64,000 nucleotides of DNA. Origin: Peronospora farinosa (taxonomy: Eukaryota > Oomycota > Peronosporomycetes > Peronosporales > Peronosporaceae). Below the pieces are notes generated by a model. That model searched no databases and was not told the origin of the DNA. It was given only the letters and a program-made list of their open reading frames with translations. Position numbers and translations under genes: made by a program. Shown here piece by piece: positions 33,236 through 45,520 of this stretch. Each line of letters begins with the position of its first letter. Position 1 is the stretch's first letter. The DNA lies in the NCBI GenBank assembly GCA_947646735.1, contig CANTFK010000983.1, forward strand, positions 124,001 through 188,000, read 5' to 3'.

Positions 33236-35756
33236 ATGTACCTTAATGACTCTGCGTCCTCTTCTTCGTCGTCTGACGGCGCCTGGTGCCCAGAATTTCA
33301 CCCGACACGTGCTGAATTCCAGTCGTTTGCTACCTATATTCGTACCGTCGTGGAGCCTCAATGCGCCAGTATCGGCATTTGCAAGGTAAAATCAAGTTTA
33401 AAATCGTTGAAACGGCTTGAGCAAAATTTGCAAAATGGTGATATCAACAAGTAAAACCCAATAAAACGTTGCTAAAACCATTTTGATCATTGGTTCTACA
33501 CAGATCATTCCACCTCGTAATTGGTTCAGTCGCTCGTACGACGTCTCAGACTTGAATTACCAAGTCTCAGCTCCTGTATCTCAGCATGTGGCTGGTAAAA
33601 AGGGCATTTTTAATGTGGATTTGGTGGAAAGAAAAACTATGAGCCCTTTAGAGTTCAAGACAATGACAGAAGCTGCTACGGATCAAGAGCCTGAAGGTAT
33701 TGTTAAGTCTATTACCGAGTTATGTGGCTACATTGTTTCAGGGTTTATTCAATTTATATGTGGATGGATGTAGACACAGGTGATCCATTAGAAGTAGAGA
33801 GGAAGTTTTGGAAGGGATTACGGGGAACAATGGACCCTCCTGTCTATGGAGCAGATATTGTGGTGAGCCACTGCCTGATAATATGTTGGGGTTTTATGAA
33901 GTATGTTTTTATTGGTAATAAACTGTTTTTATACCGTTTTAACATAGGGCTCGCTGTTTGGTGAGACGGACACGACATCGTGGAATCTGAACGGCCTCAA
34001 TACAATCCTGCGTAAAATTGACCTTCCTGGTATAACGCAGGCGATGTTGTATTTCGGCATGTGGAGAGCAATGTTTGCATTTCATACGGTATATCGATAC
34101 TGAATTCTTACCTTGAGTGTCAGAATCTTGTCTGAGATTAATGATTTGCTTGTGCAGGAGGATATGGATCTCTACAGCATTAATTACGTACACACAGGAA
34201 AGCCCAAGTTTTGGTATGGTGTTCCTCCTGATGCTGGTAAAGACAACAAAAGCTACACCATTGTTGTCTACTTGGATTTAGTGTAAACTCATATGTTTTG
34301 ATCGCTTCGTGTATATGTAGCTCCTCAGCTTGAGAGAGCTGCGCAGTCGATGTTTCCCGAAAAGTTCCACGAATGTCACCAGGTACGTCTACTTGCAATC
34401 TCAACGTCATCGTAAGATTGTACTTCCGTGTTGATACACTCTTACTGAACTGTAGTTCCTGCGCCACAAGACATCTCTCATTTCACCCGCTAGACTGAGG
34501 GAGTTTGGTGTACCCTTTTATCGGGCATATCAAAAACCGGGCGAGTTCGTGATAACCTTCCCAGCAACTTATCACCAGGGATTCAATCTCGGTAAAGCGT
34601 AGCTTGGTGTTATTGGTGTCATTTTTGTCTAATCAATCTCTCGCTGTGTCAAGGTTTCAACGTAGCCGAAGCTGTCAACTTTGCAACGCTGCATTGGATT
34701 CCATATGGATTACGAGCGAAGGTACGATAACAGCTAGTATTGGATGAAGAATGCCGTTCACGACCGACTTTGTTATTACTGTTATGTGTATCAGGTTTGC
34801 AAATGTCTCCCTGACAGCGTAAGAATTGACATGGATTCTTTCCTTACCAAGCTGTTTGAAGAGCCTCAGTGTAGCCCCGAAGTTTTGGGCGAAGACCCGT
34901 GGATCTTTAGCTGCAAGTGCAACAAGTATTGCAGCAGTAACAGTCCTCAAGTTATTGTAGAGGTACGTCTTACACCGTGAACGATGTTTTGCGTACCAGT
35001 GAATGTTTTGTAATAACCATGTGCCGTCTGTGTGCTAGGAACAATGGTTTGAATGCTCCACGTGCAAGATTTGGGCCCACGTTCGCTGCATTCACCCTAA
35101 TCTCGCCGATACGGCAGCTGACAATCTCCCTCAGTCGTTGTTGTGTCATCGTTGTGTCAGTGGGGAAGCTGGGAAAAAACCGCGCACTTTGTCCAGCGGT
35201 GGAGTCGGGCGTCGAAGTGGCACCGCGTCCAAAAGTGGCAGTCATAAGCGAAAAAAGGAAGCTATGGTTCACTCGAAGAAAAAGCAGGCAAAGGTGCCAA
35301 CTTCGGCCGTCATGTTGTCACCTTTAAAGAAGAAGAAAGTTACGTCAAAGGTCACTCAAGCACGTGCTACTACACGTACAAATGCAACGGAGGATGGAGC
35401 TGCTGTTCGTAAGTATCTAAAAGTCAAAGGCTCGACTATTCGTTTCGAGGACATTGAGGTTTGAAGTGTGATTACTTGTTCCTGTCATTATTGAGTGTGA
35501 TTTATTGAGCTGACGCATGGTGTTGTACAGGCCAAAGTTGTGGCTGTAGAGGGCAAATTTATTCGCGTGCACTACAAGGTGAGGGATTAAAACTCTGGTG
35601 ATAAAGTGTTGGTGGATGGAGCTCACATCGTTTTTTGTAATTTTTGTTTAATAGGGCGAGTCTACAAATGATGACGAATGGCTGTCAGTGACTTCGAGGG
35701 AATTACGACGACGAATTATTGCAGTAGAGCCGCCACTTCTAAAGTCAAAAGATTGA
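33236..35756 (+). CDS. JmjN/JmjC histone lysine demethylase, KDM4-like, with PHD-type finger
   Basis: Twelve exons (33236-33385, 33504-33696, 33780-33862, 33948-34088, 34158-34236, 34321-34382, 34456-34591, 34654-34721, 34795-34962, 35039-35458, 35531-35578, 35655-35756) join to 549 residues. Jmj[19 protein letters not shown]. Jmj[15 protein letters not shown], then the Fe(II)-binding pair in [20 protein letters not shown] (H-x-E) and the second His in [23 protein letters not shown]4 enzymes use 2-oxoglutarate to demethylate H3K9/K36. After JmjC come a Cys/His cluster, FSCKCNKYC ... [13 protein letters not shown] ... LLCHRC, like a PHD finger, a lysine-rich stretch, and a Tudor-like end ([23 protein letters not shown]). 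FNLGFN replaces FNHGFN of animal KDM4. Confidence 0.92.
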
Positions 35757-35960
35757 GTCACTTATTGATAAATATAAAAACAATCTTGTTAAATTTTAAT
35801 ATTTAATCTTTTCTATTAATGAAAAAATAAATCTGTGACTTGTGTGCTTTTAAATGACCGAATATTTGAGGTAATATATGAGGTATTTTGTCCAGTTTTT
35901 TAATTTGGAAGTATACATTTTCTAGAACGCTAAATTAAGTAATCCGTCACTATGCTCTAA

Positions 35961-36782
35961 ATGGGGAGTTCGAAGTTCCGTAAAGATGTCTCCGTGGGTG
36001 AATACGACCTAGTAACAGGACTCACGTATATTACGCATCAACGTGGACGATTATTGTTCAATATGGGGGCAAGTGCAAAGAAACAACAGCGTCAAGAGTC
36101 GGATCTCAAACGGATACCTCCCACCCCAACACTCTCAACCGGCACGTTTACAGGTCTATCGCTTTATCCAGAAGAGGCTCACTATTTGATGCAACGAGAC
36201 GCATTGGTGATCTATTTCATGTCAGTTGGAAACAAAGATGCTAGAGAAATAAGTATTGCAGATTTTACAGCAATATTAGCAAGGGATACTCGTGTATCGC
36301 TTCCTTGTTTAGAGGTATACACGTTTTTGAAAGACCAGCAATTGCATCCTCGACGTTGTCTTGAACCTTTGACAGAATCAACTGGTAGTGAAGATGGTCG
36401 AAGTGCTCCTCGATATATCAAGGAGACAGAATTCTGCGACGTTGCCTTTGATGTCTGGAGGACAGTGACAGTCGATGATCTGCTGTCTGCAGATGATAGA
36501 GAGCAAGCAACACAAGTATCAGGGACCGTTACAATGAAGGGGAAGAAATTAAAGCAGAAGAAGAAGAAGAAAAAGTTAATGCTTGTCTTTCGTGTTGCTG
36601 TGGCTCGTTATTCAGACGCTGCCTTAAGCCCACAAAGCTTTCGACAGGTACTTTCACGCAGCAAAGCTCGAGATTGTAGGTCTAGTAGTTGCAGGACATC
36701 AGTGAGTAGCAACCATCTTCCTGTGAAAGTAGCTGTCGTCCATCATGATCAGAGCGTATTGATGTTTGAAATCAGCGAGTGA
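35961..36782 (+). CDS. SEN54-like tRNA-splicing endonuclease subunit
   Basis: A single exon of 273 residues. The N-terminal half matches the Sen54 N-terminal domain in character: GLTYITHQRGRLLFNMG followed by LYPEEAHYLMQRDALVIYF, the LxPEEAxYLxxRG/DxL pattern typical of TSEN54. Sen54 is a structural subunit of the heterotetramer that cuts tRNA introns. A basic run KGKKLKQKKKKKKLM near residue 200 separates it from a C-terminal segment (LVFRVAVARYSDAALSPQSF ... VKVAVVHHDQSVLMFEISE) whose fold resembles the short C-terminal module of the family. The protein is short for Sen54 (animal TSEN54 is over 500). I rate the family call as probable, not certain. Confidence 0.7.
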   Translation: MGSSKFRKDVSVGEYDLVTGLTYITHQRGRLLFNMGASAKKQQRQESDLKRIPPTPTLSTGTFTGLSLYPEEAHYLMQRDALVIYFMSVGNKDAREISIADFTAILARDTRVSLPCLEVYTFLKDQQLHPRRCLEPLTESTGSEDGRSAPRYIKETEFCDVAFDVWRTVTVDDLLSADDREQATQVSGTVTMKGKKLKQKKKKKKLMLVFRVAVARYSDAALSPQSFRQVLSRSKARDCRSSSCRTSVSSNHLPVKVAVVHHDQSVLMFEISE

Positions 36783-37039
36783 TAGGTGGTAACAGCTACG
36801 AAATAACAAGAGGTCTTGTTTGAGAAGAAAAACTTGTTTTTAATAATAATGATACGCTACTCCGAGGAGAGCGCCAGCTACATGTAACGGGCTACAAACA
36901 GCCAACGCAACAAGAGCTGGTAAAAGGGGGGGTCTCAAAAAAAGTTGTGAACTGCGGACGGACGGACAATTAGGACGGCGCTCTTCGAGGAAGCTGCAGC
37001 ACTTGTGACCACCACGACGTCGTCCTTCCCACTTTAAGC

Positions 37040-38266
37040 CTACTCGTTTGGAGCGAAGTAGCTCGAGAGAAACTTCTCAGGGTCCAGCACAAAGTCGTCG
37101 TCGTCCAGGCACAAGTCTGCAGTAAAGTCCTCACCATCTAGAGCGGCAACTTCAATATCCGCGAAGGATTCGGTATTCGCAGTCTCAACAGCATCAATCT
37201 CCATGTCACCATTGGGAGAGTTTTCCTCCGTGCTCGAAGTCGAGAACCACTCGAGTTCTTCTTCCGTGAGTTGCAGCAGATCGTCGTTGTCAATAGACGC
37301 CAGTGTCTGATCCACGCAGTCAAGCGAGTATTCAGCCAAAGCCTTGTCTTCAGCAAAGTCCAAGTTCATCACTTCCGCCGCAGCATCGGCAAAGTCCAGT
37401 GGAAGCTGGTGGGGCGGTTGCACGCCGACAGGATTCTTCATATTGCGGCCAAACATGAAGCGTGCGTCCATCGAATTGCCAAAAAACAGCTTATTATTGA
37501 GAAGAGAAGACGTCTTCTGCTTGGGGGACATATGAGCAGTTACTGCATGTTCACGAGCAAGACGCTTGGGTACACTAGGCAGTACTGCAGCGTCGCTTTC
37601 AATGTCCATGTCCATGTCCAACAATGAGCACTTGCGTTTACGCATCAAGTGCATCTTCTTCTTCTGTGAAGAAGGACTTGTTGGCGTGGAAGGGGGAATG
37701 GGACCCGCAGCAATAGCCGCACGATCCTGAGCTTCCCGATCCTTGAGACGTGCCTCTTCCTTCTCCAGCTTCTGGTAATATTTCTGAGCATGAGTACGGA
37801 TTTGCACGACAGTGCGCGTCTTAATAAGCGTCGCGATCTTCTTCCACGCACGGTAGGGAAAGGTCTCGAGGCCTTGCAAGAAGAGCTTGTGTTCGGCTTC
37901 CGTCCAGCGGCCGGTGTTGCTCTTGGTGAGTTTACCTGACGAACGTGTGACGTCCTCCAAGCCATCGTCATCATCATCAGACGCATCGCTTAAAGTAGAC
38001 GACGGGATACACACGCGATGGCTGGTGAAGGTATTGGGACTCGACTGTATTTTCGAGTCAGGACTCACGGACGTGGAAGCTACAGCCGCCAATTTAGCAG
38101 CAGGGTCACGTGGGGACACCGTGGCGGAGGTAAACAGCGACGAGTCAGTGCCCAGAGGGGTCATGGGCGCGTCGCCGTTGCAGGATAGGAAGGCGTCGTC
38201 TACGTGTTGAAGCGACAGAAGTTTGGGATGCGAGCGCACACTCTTGAGAACAGTAGCAGAGGCCAT
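37040..38266 (-). CDS. MYB-like transcription factor, SHAQKYF class
   Basis: A single minus-strand exon of 408 residues. One MYB/SANT repeat at about residues 117-165: GRWTEAEHKLFLQGLETFPY, then AWKKIATLIKTRTVVQIRTHAQKYYQKLEK, where THAQKYY stands for the SHAQKYF signature of plant and oomycete one-repeat MYBs. A basic segment follows (KKKMHLMRKRKCSLLD). The C-terminal 150 residues are acidic with DDDDF-type patches, a likely activation region. The N-terminus is Ser/Thr-rich with an acidic stretch (DASDDDDDGLEDV) just before the repeat. In oomycetes this class is expanded, with members induced in sporulation and zoospores. The stage for this gene cannot be told from sequence. Confidence 0.9.
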   Translation of the reverse strand: MASATVLKSVRSHPKLLSLQHVDDAFLSCNGDAPMTPLGTDSSLFTSATVSPRDPAAKLAAVASTSVSPDSKIQSSPNTFTSHRVCIPSSTLSDASDDDDDGLEDVTRSSGKLTKSNTGRWTEAEHKLFLQGLETFPYRAWKKIATLIKTRTVVQIRTHAQKYYQKLEKEEARLKDREAQDRAAIAAGPIPPSTPTSPSSQKKKMHLMRKRKCSLLDMDMDIESDAAVLPSVPKRLAREHAVTAHMSPKQKTSSLLNNKLFFGNSMDARFMFGRNMKNPVGVQPPHQLPLDFADAAAEVMNLDFAEDKALAEYSLDCVDQTLASIDNDDLLQLTEEELEWFSTSSTEENSPNGDMEIDAVETANTESFADIEVAALDGEDFTADLCLDDDDFVLDPEKFLSSYFAPNE

Positions 38267-39931
38267 AGTGATTAAAGGTAAAGAAAGCGAAGAGGGGGGG
38301 AGGAGGATTTGTTTGTTCTAGAAACGATGACGAGGCACGTTGGAAAGAGAGTGATGGTACGAGTGCGTACACACAAAAGATACACAAGACGGCAAAACGA
38401 TCGATCACCAACAAGCAAACAAGAGCGTGCGGTGGACGATGACAGACAGTAAAATGATACTGACGTGGGGAAATGCACGTGCCCAGTTGCTGGTAAAAAC
38501 TCAAATGACAGCAATCTTTCCTTTTTCTTACGTAGGCGGCATGGTCCAATCGCCGCGTTGCTTGAACCTTTTGGCCAATCGCGGCATCGGAGAGCGTTCT
38601 TCTGGGTTTCTAGCAAACGACCCAGACTCGTTGAAGCTGCTTTACAAACTACAAGATATTTGATGGAAACTAACCCAAGACCCGACCCGCTTGGCCATAG
38701 ACATGGTCCTCCGGGCGTCGATGCTGCACAGTTACGCCCGAGTCTTCAAACTCACGGAGTTTGCCGGGATTTAGCGGCCACGGATGACCAACACTGGTAT
38801 AGCTCCTTGGTAGCATAGCTGCTTTGGCAACGTGAATCTTTGATGCAGCATGCATATGGATGGATAGCCCTCGACATCTGCTGGCTTCCATAATCTGGCG
38901 TGTGTGGCGCCGATGCTGCATCATTGAAGTCAAGGCAAATTTGTACTGTACAGAGCCGAGCCATCGGGTTCGTGGAAAGTTCCGGTACTCGGGGAAATAA
39001 ATCAGCCTTGGGTAGAAAAAGGAGTGTGCTTAAACGGTCGCGGTATCTTCTGGCATGTCCGGCTAGAGACGATTCCTTTGGGCTCAAATAGCTTGCCATC
39101 AACACATGCAGCTCGATACAGACGCAATATGATACAGACTATCGACCAGAGTTGGGTAAGACGTCCTCGAAATTGCATTGCAGGGTGACGCAGTAGACGT
39201 TTTTACGAGTGCTGCAGCTCATGCTGCGGTAACTCACTTCAACGTCAGTATAAAACTGTTTCTGTTGCATTCCGAAAGGACACGGTGCACAGGCACGACC
39301 AATGAGTGGACAGCATAATTTATGCGGGCTGTATGCCATCTAGTTTAGCCATCTTTGACGGCATTTAAGTGGTCGGCAAACACACACTGGTCAATACGCA
39401 TGATACTGAGCTCCTACCAAGTTGCTGCGACGTGGTTGTTATACTGGTTTTAGCTGCATTTGCAGCGATGCTAGCCTGGCCAAGAGTTGCGCTGACAGGG
39501 AGGACCATACCACGTTAGCGCACTAATCTCGCGTGATTCTCCTGCGCCTACGACGATGCCAGCTGAGGGCGGAAGAAGAGCCTCGCTGTCGGTGATGGTC
39601 TCAGCTCGAGCAGTGCTCGATGAGAAGTTTCCAGTGTAATTGCAATGTGCCACCATTGCACACAAAGAGTCATCTGCGAGCAACTGATACTTCAAGTATT
39701 ACAGTTGGCGCCTCCGATACCGCTGGTGGTTCGAAATAAAATGCGGCGAACGAAATAATGTACCACGGTGCTGCTTAAAGTAATTGGAGCATGTTCGTTC
39801 GCTACCGGTACATGTGTTAAGCATGTTCCGTACGAACGAGTGGCGGCGGGTTGCTATATGAACCCATGTCTTTGTGCTCGAGTCTATCGCTCCTAGCAAG
39901 TCCTGCGTGACATAGATAACAAGGCAGGTTG
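38267..39931. other. Long intergenic region, MYB 5' side to PIG-C 3' side
   Basis: About 1.66 kb. The first 150 bases are a likely 5' UTR of the MYB gene. Beyond that only short overlapping frames occur, the longest 117 codons on both strands. None shows a motif I recognise. Decayed transposon DNA is possible but not shown. Confidence 0.5.
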
Positions 39932-41375
39932 TTACTGCTCTGGTTGGATGTGGGCGATATCCCACGGGCCTAGAATTTCGCTGCAAGAATCACATTCGTG
40001 CGTCAGTCGGATGCGCATCGTCTGCGGAACAAAGAAAATATAATGTAGCTCACGTACTTCTTCGACTCCTGCACATGCATGAACCAAAGCGGGCACACAA
40101 AAGCCAGAAAGAGCACCAAGACACCCGATACTACGCTTAGCAGACCTGAGAGTTGCCAGGTCAATGCCAACGAGAGCGCAAAGAGGACAGCCGTCGTCAT
40201 GAGATGCAGCCTCTCGGAGTGGCGCTGCCGGTGGACACACAGCACAAGATAGACAACGTACGCACAGAATGAGCTCGGTACGACTCGTAGACAAGCAGTA
40301 GGTATCCTACAACATATCTGCACCTTAATCTCGCGCTGAAAGATTGGGAACATGGCAAAGATCTCTATAGCCAACAAGATGAACGCAAAAACGTGCTCGT
40401 TTGACTGCAACCGTGAGCCGAGCAGCACCGCCGTGAAGACCGCGGCGTTGAGCGATATTGTGCCGCTGAAGCTACAGCACGCAATGGCAGCAAACTCGTT
40501 AATGTCATAGGACGATGACGTCACCAATACTGTACATTGTAAGAACCTTTACCGGCCAATGCCCGAGTTGACGTAATTGTAATCATGTGTGATGAGGTGT
40601 AGCAAGCCAAGAAATGTCGCCAGTGCCCATATTGTGTCGTCGGCATATGATTTTGTAAGCGTTCGTAGCACGGGTGACATGAGAGACAATGTCGCGCAGA
40701 AAAGAAGACATGAACTCAGCGTATCCAGCGTGTCTGCCCTAGTTCATTAGCTCTAGATCAGTGATACGCTACGGGTATCATCCGTCAAAGGATCTACTTA
40801 CGCAGAGGTAGACCAAGGTGAATACGAAGCACCACAAAGCCAGCCACGGCCAGGAACACGTCGATAATGCCTAGCAGAACGGCGGAGACGGCATCTTGGC
40901 AGACAAACTCAAACACGGACTACAAAAAGTACCCGCAAACAGCCTTAATCTTAGTAAAGCAACAACATTTACATTGTAAACAATGGCTGCAAGTGCAGCC
41001 AGAGCTCTTGAAACGTACGAAGAAAATCAGAACGGCGCAGATCTGCTGTGTGATGGCAGCAGACGAGCGGACCATGCCCCCATAGTCGTGTTCCCGGACA
41101 TTAGCTGCCAATACAAAACATATGATTAGTCTTATGGCGCATTTCTACAAGACCAAGCAAGCTTTTAGCTAGAATATAGTGAGACAATAGCCAGCATACC
41201 GTTCGTCCGCATCTGTTCGAGAAACGTTTCGTCCACGTAGTTGTCCTCATACGGCTGGGGCGCGTATAAGATTTTCTTCCATTTAGGCTGGTAGATGAAT
41301 GTAATTATGCACATGAGATTTTGATTATTCATGTATAAGAAATGGATGCAGCGCCCGCACCTTGGAAGCCGTCAT
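39932..41375 (-). CDS. PIG-C/GPI2, subunit of the GPI-GlcNAc transferase
   Basis: The minus-strand gene starts with a 15-base exon (MTASK, 41375-41361), then 41287-41200, 41104-41019, 40919-40802 and 40733-about 40553, and further exons to the stop at 39932. PIG-C is an ER membrane subunit of the complex that adds GlcNAc to phosphatidylinositol, the first step of GPI anchors. Family motifs: PKWKKILYAPQPYEDNYVDETFL near the N-terminus, MSPVLRTLTKSYADDTIWAL, ISLNAAVFTAVLLGSRL, HVFAFILLAIEIFAMFPIFQREIK, and the C-terminal GPWDIA. Several hydrophobic segments fit the eight-helix topology. The join after ...YVNSGIG (near 40553) was not resolved; the other joins keep frame. Confidence 0.88.
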
Positions 41376-42828
41376 GGTATGCAGCAATAATGTCGTAGGT
41401 CGTGGAACTTTCGCACAAACATTAATTTGATTGGTTTAAATAGTAGTGTTTATTTAAAACTACAATATGTTGCAATTGACTGCTTTGAAATTAGGTGTAT
41501 AGATTTTTAGATCATCATTTTCTAGAAAGTGATACTTAGAAATGATTGGTTGGGCGGGGACCGGCCCCATTTAGTCACCCTAAAGTAGTGGGTTTCTAAA
41601 AAAAGGCCATTCCACCTCCGTCATAAATTATAAACCCATGGATCACTAGACCCAATAGGCAGTCTTACTTGTCAGATAAGACGTTAGTTTCCTTACTCAT
41701 TGAGTTTAAGCCAAATATCGGTTATAACTGCTCCCCTACTGCTATATTTACAAAAGCTCCGTACGAACAACAAACGCAGCTTGGTGGACATAAATATTGT
41801 GATGAAAGAAATACATGATACAAACTAAAACTGAAGCAATACTTGATGGCGTGCATATTGGCCTTGCTATCAATAGCAGTCGATCGCAAGTTCGATAAGT
41901 TCAAGACATTTAGCACCTTGCTCACTCTAAGATACATAGCCCAAGCATAAGCCATTGCTTGACAGCATTGATGATATCAGTAAACCGAGCGCAAAAGGCG
42001 AACACCGATCTTTCTCATTTGACTTAAAACGAACCTCAAGATGTACCATTAGAGCTTCCGAATTCGTGGTAGTAGACCCTATCTTACAGAATCACACGCG
42101 AAGTATGAGAGCTATATATGCATATGGCAAATCTTGTTTACAATTTCTACGTGAGCTAAAAAATATCATCTTGCTGCGCCTGTTGCTGACTGTTGTATTC
42201 ACGTGATTGCGCATGTGGTCCTGTGTCTACAGAAAGAAAACGCGGCGATATTTTCCACAAGCTGTTTGGCTGTCGCTCGCGGGTATTCACGCCTTAGTTA
42301 CCACGTCTACTCGACGCTAGCCTCATCCACATCTCGGAAATGGCACTCCGCAGCTACCGGGCGTGCGGCTACGTCTATATATTGACGAGCAAGACGGCAG
42401 TGAGACATCTTCTTCTGATCCTCCACATCATGGTCCACTACCGCCCGCAAAAAAATGTGTGCTACTTCCACCGCTAAAGTAGGCTCACTTCCCTTGACGC
42501 AATGATTGTAAAACGCAACATCTTGTCTACAAAAATACTCGTGCAGAAGTGCAACAGCTAGTAGTTGAATACGGTCGTTAATGTGTAAGTGTATTGAGAT
42601 ATTCCGTCTTCAATCGAACCTATTCCATCAAGGACAGTTTACCCGATTAATATACGCATCTTTTGCACCAAACCATGTGTAACACACACAAATTGCTAAA
42701 CTGATCGGTCCAGAAATACTTTTAACCTGTTGTGACGACCGCAAACATGTAGCCATCTCTTTGAAATGGCTTTACATTCATCCCCTTCGCCAACCTCGAA
42801 TTAGTGACTTTTAAGTGACTGGCTAAAG
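41376..42828. other. Long intergenic region upstream of the GNL1-type gene
   Basis: About 1.45 kb between divergent genes PIG-C and GNL1. Short frames only; none recognised. The segment 41530-41680 is more GC-rich, with a gggcggggaccggcccc stretch. Confidence 0.5.
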
Positions 42829-45397
42829 ATGGACAAGGTACAACTACAGCAGACCAAGCGCGACGCTGCGCTGCATTCACGCCGTCGTGAAGAGCTCGAC
42901 ACGCTCAAGAAAGAGCGTAAAGAGCGTGCGAAGAATACTGTGACTGCCAATTTCAGTGGTAAGCAGAAGAAACAGCAACTTCGTGCGCGCAAGCAGCGTC
43001 TGACCTCTCGAAGAGACGAGGAAGCGTCGCTGGATTTGAAAAGTGCGCAATACGAAGCGTTTTATACGGAAAAACCACCAGCAATTGAAGAAAATGAAGA
43101 TGAAGAGACAGAAGCCGAAGCTTTTCGAGCTGAGCCGGACTTTTTTGCTCGGAATAACGATTTGGACAATGATCTCAGTGCTCGACTGAAGCTCACGGTT
43201 GCTCTCGGCAAGGACAATAAAGATGCAGTAGGAAAAGAGCTTTCGAGTTTTTTTGTAAAGGAAACAAAAGAACAGATTCAATTGCGACTTATGGAGGGAC
43301 AAATGCCTTTGGAGCTGAAGAAGAGAGAGACACCGCTGCTCGCTGGAACCAGTGAACGTGATCCGATTCTAGATCATCCGAAACGACCCAAATGGACGTA
43401 TAGGATGTCTAAGGAAAAAGGTTTGTGGACAATTGAGTTGTGATGGAATTTGTGGCTTTTAGAATTATGTGTATATCGTGGATGTAGTGGACAACAATGA
43501 GAGTCTCATGTTTGACCAGTGGCTGACCAAGATCCACGACAAATATGACAACGAGCACTTGAACCATTTTGAGCACAATTTGGAGGTGTGGCGGGAATTG
43601 TGGCGCGTCACAGAGCGAGCAACGCACATTGTGGTCGTGGCAGATGTGCGGAACCCGTTGCTTCATATTCCTGCGTCCGTGTACGACCTTATCACCAAAG
43701 AGCTGGAGAAGCCGATGGTCGTGGTGCTCAATAAAGTTGATCTCGTCCCACCTGCTGTGGTTCAACTATGGAAGCGCTATCTGGCTGGACGGTTCCCTCT
43801 TGCTCAGCTTGTCTGCTTCTCGTCCCGCTCTAAGGCTGTGCATGGTGATAACGATGTCAGCACTCGACGCCGTGTACTCAGGTAAGAGAAACACTGATAC
43901 GTAGAGGCTCAATCTAATAGACCTGAAGACTGATGCAACATGTATATTTCGTGACATTATTGCAGCAAGAAGCTAGAGGTTGGAGACGCGTCAGCGATTA
44001 AGGGCGCGGTGGATATTCTGGTGGCTTGTGGTATTGACACTACAGAGGCACAACAGCTAGCTGAAGAACTGAATACGAGCTTAATGGAACACGAAAGCTT
44101 GCAGCAACAATGCAATGTGGTGCAAGAAAAAATGACGAGCGGCAAGCGACGTAGTAGGCGCAAACAGAAGCCACGTGTTGGTATCCGACATGGTAGAGCG
44201 GGTAACGATGGCTTGGCCACGCTCCATGAATGCCAGCATTGCGGAGGCGACGATGCTGTCGTCGCTTGCATGTCATGCGCAACTGGCGGGCGTCCAAGCA
44301 GTGCCGATGCTAATGTGAAGAACGAAGCGGATGCTATTGCTCGGGGATATTTGTTGTGTGCTCGGTGCGACCGTGAGGAGCATACAGAGCTCAAAGGCCA
44401 TTTCCAGGTGCGTCTGCAGTCAGCATCCGCTGCGATGTCGACTGATTCCGCCGTGGCTGGTAGCGCTGGAGCGCTTGGCCTGGCAAACAGACCAAAGGTG
44501 ACCATAGGTCTCATTGGACATCCAAACGTGGGCAAGTCTAGTGTATTGAACGCATTGGCCGGCAAGAAGATTGTGAGCGTCTCGCATACGCCAGGACACA
44601 CAAAGAGACTTCAAAGTATCATGATTGCTCCTGAAATATGTATCTGTGATTGTCCTGGCCTCGTATTCCCGTTTGCTGGTGTGCCAAAGTATCTCCAAGA
44701 GCTTAGTGGGCTGTATCCGTACTCACAGGTGAGGGGTCGTTACCACAGAGCCTTGGCTCACACAACTTTGAGTGCGTTCGTTATTGCTGACTCCTATTTA
44801 TGTTTGCGAAACGTGGCCAGATTCGCGAGCCATACTCAGCGGTACGCTTCCTGGCGGAGCATGTTGTTTTGGAACAATTTTTAGACCTGAAGCCTCGCAC
44901 ACAGGTTTTCGATGGTCTAGAGGAAGAGCTTGTGCGGTTACCTTCCTAGCATTACACTAGATCTCAACAATTATGCTAACAGTTTGCGTTTCTCTGTGCT
45001 ACAGGAATGGACGCCATGGACTTTGTGTGAAGCGTACGCAGAAAAGAGGGGCTATCGCACAGACCGCCGTGGTAGGCCTGATCACCAGCGTGCTGGATCG
45101 GAGCTGGTTCGCGATACAACGGACGGTATTTTACCACTGTTCTTTCTTCCTCCTGATTACACTGGCAAGGACATTACGCCAACGAGTCTCGCAAAGTACT
45201 GCGAGCAGGAGGAAAACGGGCTCAACAATGAAGAGAATGACGTTGGTGGCGAGGACAAAGACAGCTCAAAGGAAGTGGAAGTGGAGAATTCCTCAACGGC
45301 ACAGCCAGCAAGAAGTAAGAACCAACACGCAGGGCCTCATAACGTTTTCAGCCTCCTGGACTCGGACTCAAGTGATGAAGACGGTGACGAAGTCTAA
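42829..45397 (+). CDS. GNL1/HSR1-type circularly permuted GTPase with an inserted B-box-like zinc finger
   Basis: Exons 42829-43420, 43488-43881, 43966-44728, 44821-44931 and 45005-45397 join to 750 residues. The G motifs come in permuted order: G4 LNKVDLVP, G5-like CFSSRSKA, then G1 GLIGHPNVGKSSVLNAL and G3 DCPGLVFP, as in YlqF/MMR1-HSR1 GTPases. Specific GNL1 signs are RPKWTYRMSKE before the GTPase and CEAYAEKRGYRT after it. Relatives act in ribosome biogenesis. The N-terminus is basic with a coiled-coil character. Between G5 and G1 lies a Cys/His cluster (CQHC, CMSC, LCARCDREEHTELKGH; about 44230-44405) resembling a B-box finger, which animal GNL1 lacks. The C-terminal 60 residues are acidic. 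Confidence 0.9.
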
Positions 45398-45520
45398 GAC
45401 ACTTAACGAGCATTATCGCAAAACCCACAAATAGACCACATATAAGTGTAGCAAGCACGCAGCATTTTTTCAGCAAAAAACGCCATCGCCCATCTATTCT
45501 ACTTGGAACGTCTGATACCA

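Noticed and set aside
38465..38818. Plus-strand frame that looked like a Copia RT fragment (RPRLVEAALQTTRYL)
   Set aside because: The likeness is short and lacks the YxDD or other RT motifs; chance is more likely.
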